Below the pieces are notes generated by a model. It made no database searches and was not told where the DNA came from. It worked only from the letters and a program-made list of their open reading frames with translations. Below, one piece after another: positions 57,691 through 64,000 of a stretch of DNA of 64,000 bases; within the stretch, counting starts at the first letter, position 1; each line of letters begins with the position of its first letter. The DNA comes from Icerya purchasi (taxonomy: Eukaryota; Arthropoda; Insecta; Hemiptera; Monophlebidae), in contig CM077116.1 in assembly GCA_039619475.1 (NCBI GenBank), forward strand, positions 202,081,117-202,145,116, written 5' to 3'. A program made the position numbers and the translations under genes.

Positions 57691-58978
57691 TAAATTGCGT
57701 GGCCGTATGTTCTAAAAAAAATTTTAATAAATATTATTACAAAGAATTATGTATAATAGAACTTTTTTACGTGATTAATACTTATGATTATCCAGCAATT
57801 CAATACTGCATCCTCTATTAACTCGTGATTTCGATTGTAAATTTCTATCCTCGCTGTCGAAATACTTATTAAAATCAATCCAACATCATTTCTGAAAATC
57901 CGTTTGCTAATGGACTCTTTTTTATTCCTTCTTCGTCGTTCCATTTTCCTCATATCATTCACTTATTCTGTAAATATCTAATCAATCATCCGCTTTTTTC
58001 ACTTTAAATGTAAATTATTCTTATTTCGTGTTGTTTTTTAATTAACATTTTTATATGAACAAAAAAGTGTAGAGTGATACTTGTTAGTATTAGCTACGGT
58101 GAAGAGTTTTTTTTTACATATTTGTATTTTTGCAGTACTGAACCAAACGACCATTACTGCAATTATGCATAATACATATCATTTTGAAATTAAAGAAATT
58201 TTTAATGTTGAAATAATATAATCACTGCGGCTCTAGTAGTAGCCAATAATATTATAGCAAATTTACAATTGCAATATAGTTCAGGGGCGGATTAAGGATT
58301 TACGGGGCCCGGGACTAATCTTAAATGAGGGGCCCCTTCGAAGAAAAAATGGTGAAAAAATTCAGTATTACATAAGTGCAAACAAACAAGCAAAAAAAAA
58401 AAAAAAAAAACTAATATATAGGTTAATGATCAATAAAATTAAAATTATACTCTCTTTACAAAATCAACTTTCTTACTCTAGTAAACTGACTTAAACTGAA
58501 TGTCAAATAAGTAATTTTATATATATATATGTATGTATATTAATATTTGTAATTTTTTATTAATAACATTATGTTTTATTTTTCTACAAAAAAATATTTA
58601 TATACATACACACGTATGCGTAAAATTAAATATTATGGGCAGCAAAAAAAAAAACGTTTTTTTAATAAAAATAAAATTACTGAATATCCCGTGTCCATAT
58701 AATCTGAATTATATCCTTTCACTAACCAATTACATATCACGCAATCTATGATTTTGTAAGAAAAGGTAGGATATCGGTATAGTCATAGCATAATATACAA
58801 TTGAGATTAATAATTGAAAGTAACAGACAATGGGTGGAATTTGTGTTTAAAGCCAAAAAAAAAAAAAAAAAATACTTTATTTATAATGTATTATTACTTA
58901 TTACAACTGTTTAGTGTTTATATTAAAAATTGCGAATTGCTTTCTAATAATTAAAACAAAAATTTTCTTGACTTTACT

Positions 58979-59188
58979 TTAGTCGTTTATGAAATTATCA
59001 AAGTCAGTTGATCGAAATAAATCAAATTCAATACTCAACCTTACCAATGCGGATAATCTTTCATCTAACATAGTTGACCTTAACGTATTTTTGATCCTCT
59101 TTAAAACCGAAAATGATCTTTCTGATTTGCAGTTTGCTATTGGGATTGTAACTAATATTCTATAAGTGACGTAGATGTTTAGGAACAT
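58979..59188 (-). pseudogene. hAT transposase, C-terminal dimerisation domain
   Basis: TIPIANCKSERSFSVLKRIK, then NTLRSTMLDERLSALVRLSI, to a stop. This is the standard hAT dimerisation motif (SERSFS...LK.IK..LR..M...RL..L..LSIE). It is separated from the rest of the transposase by the LINE insertion. Confidence 0.9.
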
Positions 59189-59290
59189 TTAAATCACATC
59201 CAAATTTACAGTCCAATTCAAAAATTGTAATACGCACAAAATTTGATCATTTTCGCTAGTCATTTCCTCCGTGCGATTTGAAAAAAAATC

Positions 59291-60440
59291 TTTTTTTTTT
59301 TAAAATTTATTTATTTGTAATGCGCGCGTGTACAAAATTATCCGCTAGAGCGCGCTAAAATTAGGAACTATATTATTTTACGGATACATAAGTTACATTA
59401 TTACATTTATATTAAATTATACATGTCGCATACAAGGCCGTGTCCACGGGGGGGGGGGGGTACCCCCCCCATGAGACCTGAAATAGTTATTATGAATACA
59501 CAAAAATTTGATAAAAATCACAAATTTAAAATAAATATTGATGATTTTTTAGAGTGTTCTTACCTACCTTTAAAAGAAAAAAGAAAAAATATGCTCCATA
59601 TTTTTAGATACTTCATTACTATCTTATGCAAAATTTTTTATTACGAGTATAATTAATAACATATGTGTAATTTTTATTAATGTTCATATACGGGGTAATT
59701 CATTTAAGTAAATTATTAATATATAAATCAAAATGATGGAAATTATTAATAGTACGAATATTAGTGAAACATGTATTGTTATTTATAAAATAAATATGCG
59801 AAGAAAATTTTCAACTCCCCCAAAAAAAAATTCTGAGCACAGGCCTGGTCGCATATTCTATAAAATCTGTATAGTACTTGTTGGCTACGATCCTCTTCGT
59901 CTGCTAACGCTTATTTGCTTCAGCTGTTGTATATGAGGCTTCCAAGTGAGAGTTTCGTCAAATATCATACCAAGATATTTAATTGATTTACTTGAGATTA
60001 TTGGATTGTTATTTATGTGTACAGAGATTTGGTGTTAACAGTGACGAATTCTACAGAAGTGCGTAGTTTTCGTAGGTGAGAATTGAAATCCATTTTTGAG
60101 CGACCAGCAATGAATTGTGTTTACAGTATTTTGTAATATTTCTTGCTCAATTTGGGGGTTGGTACAATTGAGGAGGTGTGAAATCGTCAGCAAAGAGTGC
60201 TGGTCTTACTGAAAGGTGAACTGCTGTTACAATGTTATTTATTGTGGGACTCCATTAATTAATTCATAAAAATTTGATAAGGCTGTGCCTATACGGACTT
60301 AGAATTGACAATTTGATAAAAAAGCAGCAACAAAGTGGGCCATATTTCCTTTGATTTTCCAATCATACAAGGTTACCAAAATTTTGCGCTTCCAAGTAGT
60401 GTCGAAAGCTTTTTTGCAATCGAAAAAATAGCAAGAAGGT
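59291..60440 (-). mobile_element. Jockey-like LINE fragment inside the hAT
   Basis: The minus strand encodes YFFDCKKAFDTTWKRKILVT (60430), NMAHFVAAFLSNCQF (60340) and LYELINGVPQ (60260). FADDF follows near 60190 and KSIKYLGMIFDETLTWKPHI near 59960. It ends in an AT-rich 3' UTR with an A tail (T-run at 59291-59301 on +). 5'-truncated, several stops. Confidence 0.8.
59433..59847. mobile_element. small hAT-like element inside the LINE
   Basis: Flanked by a perfect 8-bp target duplication GTCGCATA (59425-59432 and 59848-59855). Ends are CAAGGCCGTGTCC at left and, reversed, CAGGCCTGTGCTC at right. 415 bp, no transposase. The left end carries G13 followed by TA and C8. Removing it restores the LINE sequence. 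Confidence 0.88.
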
Positions 60441-60449
60441 GTTGCTTTT

Positions 60450-60969
60450 TAGCAAAGCTCTTTGTATAAAGAGAACTTGATTTAATGTTGATCTGGAATC
60501 GCTGTTGTATTTTTAAGAGAGGTATAAATTGTTTCAATTCTAATAAGAGATTGTCTTGTAAATCGTTTGAGTAAACTTGTACAAGATTTTCTGTTTTTAA
60601 TTCTAAATCATCCATTTCTATAAATAATAACTGGGTAAAAAAAAACAAATAATTCAATTATATGATTGTATGCGTTGCTCTGTTTTTGCAACTCCAACAA
60701 TAGATTTATCTATAATAACGGTAAATGAATTTATATGAAAATTATCGGTCGCACTAAAACTACTAACTGCTATACTTTTGTCTGCAAGCTTTTGAATAAC
60801 TTTTCTTTTTCCTGAATCTGAATATTTTTGATTTACAAAACTGCTCAATAACTTGATTTTCGAAATCTAAAAATTTATGACGTACATTTGTAACAAAATC
60901 TACTAACGAAAATGACATGTTATTAGCGGAAACTAAATTAATAATAATAATTTTTGTTAATGAACTCAT
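60450..60969 (-). pseudogene. hAT transposase, upstream part
   Basis: Frames FSLVDFVTNVRHKFLDFENQ, FVNQKYSDSGKRKVIQKLAD (60848) and LVQVYSNDLQDNLLLELKQF (60580) resemble the region before the dimerisation domain in ZMYM/hAT-type transposases. Colinear with 58979-59188 once the insertion is removed. Confidence 0.65.
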
Positions 60970-61200
60970 ATATTCTTCTTTTCTATATATAAAAATTAAC
61001 TAAATTCTTTTTGAAGATAAAAAACGCAAATTTAAAATCTTTCATTTTTACGGTATTAAGTATTTTGGAAAAGGAAACTTAAATTTTGCGCGTGGAAAAT
61101 TAAATCATTTTCTGTTCGAGAGCACCGGGCCCCTTTGGAGGCTAGAGCTCGAGGTTACAGCCCCCTCATCCCTTCCTAGATCCGGCCCTGATATAACTAA

Positions 61201-61390
61201 TATTAATAATCGCTGCTCAATGAAATGTAGTCTACAATAATTCAAGGCGAAATGTATTCATAATATAGAAGTAATGCGAGCAGTATCATACTTGTGCATA
61301 ACCTATACAATAATGTAAAAACTTATATTTGCAACAGTGAAATAATAAAACCACCCGTGCGATTAAGCAGTGTCTACAATCCCGCAAAAC

Positions 61391-61442
<52 letters not shown>

Positions 61443-63064
61443 TATATATATAAAACTGAAATAATAAAACCACCACAGCACTCATGTAACTCGTAAGGAA
61501 ATATTGCTCCGTTCGCTTTGTGCTGAGCTTGGAAGTGTTTCTGTAAGAGGTAGACTTAGACGTAATGGTGTAGGGTACTCTGGACGGTGTCTAAGTAAGT
61601 CTCATTTAAATCTTTTAAACACAGCGTACAATATCAGTTCAAATTTAAGCAACCATCGCACTTTACATCAAATAAGACATGAAAGAAAAAAGGATGCACG
61701 CTACCAGCAGATGTATTACGCACTTTAAAAGAAAAGTTTGCCTTACTAATTAAAATAATTTCTAACTCTTTATTCATTGCAAGCTCGCTTTATGCAACAA
61801 TAATTTATGCATAATGATATTTAATAAATAATCTACTTTTAAGTCTTCTTAGTATACTATTACTCTAAGAATGTATTTCTACTGAACTGAAAGTAATTAC
61901 AATAGATATAATATGATAAACTGTTAGACCAAAATTAAATGCGCGATTATATCGGACAAAATACCAACGTACGAATGATTGAGATCAGACTAATAAATTA
62001 ATGTATATTAAGCGCAATGTAGATACTACGTGAATTTCAAAATATAAATGAAACTGCACAATTCAATGATTATGATTTTCCGAGTGACATTTTTTTATTA
62101 AGCTAAAAATAACAAAACTATGTATAAGTTAACATATTTTCTTATTTAATAATGCTATGTATTATAATATTTAAACAGCCGTAAATTATTATCAAAAAGA
62201 AAGTTTTAAAATCTGAAAAAAATTTCTTGGTTAATTTATTAAAAAAACTAATTTCCCTCGAAGGGCTACATTTTTAATTCTTTCATTATATGTTGAACAT
62301 ACTACATTTCTAGTTTTTAAGTATTGTACATTAGTTCCTGGAATTTCAGATTTTTAACACACCATTTTTTTTTCCAATGTCTTGTTACTTTGTGACTTCT
62401 GACTAGACATGGATTTATCAAAATTCCATTCTTAACAAGCACCTAATAGCTAAGAGGGACCTTCCTAACAAATTTCAATTGAAATCTATTGAAATATTTC
62501 TGTACCATTACTATTAATACAAATTATAAAATTTTAACCTCCTTATTTAAATAAATAAATAATAATTCTATAAATAAACAGAATTATAGGTCCACGGAAA
62601 TAGAAAACCATGGTACCATCCCTAAAGACATAACCGTAAATAACTAAACGTTATAATTAGCATCCCCGGCGGGGATAGTAAACTAAATCAGTAAAAAACC
62701 AACAGTTAAACGTTAAAATAAACAAAGTAAAATAGAAAGTTAATATTAATGCTACTAATATTGAACGATGTATTAGTATTTTTATCATTGCGGGTGTACC
62801 GCAAGCTCTTTATGTAAAAAAAAAAAAAACTTTGTCAAATATCAGTACCAGCATCATCAATAGATTACGCAAAGCACTTTTAATTTCAAGCTTGAAAGTT
62901 TGCAATTTATAGTTTGGCTCTGTTTTAGAAAATTTCGGACATTTAAATTTTTAACTAGAAAATTTGACAGAAAATACTACACCACCGCGACTCTTAATTA
63001 TTTAAATTCGGGATATTTTTAAATTACCATTTTTTAAGTCTTCATTTTTTTTTTTTAATTTTAG
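61201..63064. other. last intron, final part: no gene seen
   Basis: (TA)n at 61389-61440, then AT-rich sequence up to the acceptor of the last exon. The frame at 61504-61728 has no recognisable domain. Confidence 0.5.
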
Positions 63065-63351
63065 TTCAAGCACGGTTTCCATACCCAGCCATGGTACCGA
63101 AAGAAATGGAGAGTCATGGCGGCGAAGACGTAGCGGTATATGCTCGCGGCCCGTGGTCACACTTATTTTCTGGAACTTACGAGCAAAATTACATTCCTAT
63201 AGCAGAAGCATTTGCAGCCAGTATTGGGCCATATTATCAACCACCCTCTAGTAAAGCCTGTTCCTATTTTTCCAACGCTAACGTATTATTACTTTCTATT
63301 CTAACTGGTTTATTCTGCCTAACGTGTGAAATTCATCTTTTGTTTTCCTAG
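63065..63351 (+). CDS. Alp: alkaline phosphatase last exon, GPI-signal C-terminus
   Basis: The acceptor TTTAATTTTAG is followed by two bases that complete the Leu codon of the previous exon. The exon encodes QARFPYPAMVPKEMESHGGE and on to a TAG stop at 63349-63351. ESHGGEDVAVYARGPWSHLF holds the last metal-binding His (equivalent to His432 of the human placental enzyme). The chain ends in a small-residue stretch around CSYFSNAN and then about 17 hydrophobic residues (VLLLSILTGLFCL...), the layout of a GPI-anchor signal. This indicates a cell-surface, midgut-type membrane enzyme. The joined, still N-terminally incomplete protein is about 537 residues, close to the usual family length. I saw no clear AATAAA shortly after the stop. 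Confidence 0.95.
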
Positions 63352-64000
63352 TGAAAATATTTTATTCCTAAAATCGTTGATCTTGAATTACGGTATACAT
63401 TTGTTATTTATAATATATTTTGCTATTTTACATTATTTCTTAAAGACAAAAAAAAAAATTACAATCAATTACTCTGTACATTGTGTTTACGTTGTATAAG
63501 CGGCCTTAATTTTCTGTAAATAGCTTTAATTAAGGAAAGAATGTATGATACATTTCGATACTAATCTTGAAAATTCGAAAGGTAGATGCATTATAAACGG
63601 ATATTGAAAATCAATTTATTAATTATAATTTACAAAAAAAACACAAAAGATGATTTAAAAAAAAAAACAAAAAAGATGATTTTAAAAAAAAAAGTAAACA
63701 AGTCTACCGAATTCCCCTTTATTAATTTTATCACTACACCCGAATTATTAGAAACAGGTATATAGAACGAAAAGAAGTTTTGACAAATAATTTTACATAC
63801 AAACTAATGTAACACGACTTTAACGAACAACAAAATATACATAAAACGATAAACACACTTTATATTTTCGTACACTTTGAAAAGAAACATTTCTCCCGCG
63901 AAAAAAAAAAAAAGCTAAGCCTCGAGAGTTCTTTTAGAAGATATTTTGCCTCCCAGCGCCAAATCACGGGAAATACAAAATTTAATGCAAGATATGATCA
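63352..64000. other. 3' UTR and downstream sequence
   Basis: AT-rich with A-runs. No canonical AATAAA is close to the stop, so the polyadenylation site is not assigned. No following gene is visible. Confidence 0.45.

Larger units (their letters stand above)
58282..61190 (-). mobile_element. hAT transposon with nested insertions
   Basis: Ends are inverted: left CAGGGGCGGATTAAGGATTT, right (reversed) CAGGGCCGGATCTAGGAAGG. Both lead into GGGGCCC-rich subterminal sequence. The flanking 8-mers ATATAGTT (58274-58281) and ATATAACT (61191-61198) agree at 6 of 8, a probable decayed target duplication. Minus-strand transposase pieces lie on both sides of a later insertion. Confidence 0.88.

Noticed and set aside
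61504..61728. Small gene after the (TA)n tract
   Set aside because: 75 codons with no recognisable domain and no splice signals linking it to the phosphatase.

Overview
This is eukaryotic DNA, almost certainly from an insect. It is strongly AT-rich, coding sequence is split by GT...AG introns of about 4 to 17 kb, and the space between exons is filled with decayed insect-type transposons (mariner/Tc1, hAT, Helitron, and at least five clades of non-LTR retrotransposon). No bacterial, viral or CRISPR features were seen. The insect order cannot be fixed from the sequence.

The only host gene I can support is on the + strand: a membrane-bound (GPI-anchored type) alkaline phosphatase. Six exons are visible (19184-19267, 29837-30057, 46921-47289, 51028-51232, 56372-56818, 63065-63351). 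Splice phases agree at every junction, and the exons join to about 537 residues that keep the known metal ligands, the nucleophilic Ser, the phosphate-binding Arg and a hydrophobic C-terminal tail. The exon with the start codon and signal peptide was not found. It lies upstream of 19184, perhaps outside the window.

Layout. 1-19183: a Tc1 remnant at the left edge, several 3' pieces of an RNase H-bearing LINE (family 'A' here), an inverted-repeat element, an internally deleted mariner, a foldback element nested in LINE A, an unclassified dispersed repeat and an endonuclease remnant. 19268-29836 (intron): a nearly full-length R1-like LINE, an R4/Dong-like LINE next to a TAA microsatellite, and the best-preserved LINE A copy. 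30058-46920 (intron): tandem repeats, an inverted-repeat cluster, another LINE A copy, a mariner, a long I/Jockey-type LINE, a Helitron helicase fragment, a LINE 5' fragment, a second dispersed-repeat copy and a tRNA-derived SINE. 47290-51027 (intron): an RTE element with an inverted 5' part and another LINE A copy. 51233-56371 (intron): a mariner with complete terminal repeats, a LINE interrupted by a tRNA-like SINE, a second tail-sharing SINE and a strong hairpin. 56819-63064 (last intron): a triple nest, hAT containing a LINE containing a small hAT-like element.

The most interesting signals are: (1) dispersed hammerhead-ribozyme-like motifs, several at the tips of inverted repeats, in which stem I, stem II and the palindromic stem III change sequence but keep pairing; (2) SINEs whose 3' tail matches the 3' tail of LINE A at up to 18 of 19 positions, which implies a SINE/LINE partnership; (3) the triple nest, with target-site duplications that give the order of events. 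Apart from the phosphatase, nothing here looks like a working multi-gene system. Protein-family statements rest on recognition by eye, with no database search.
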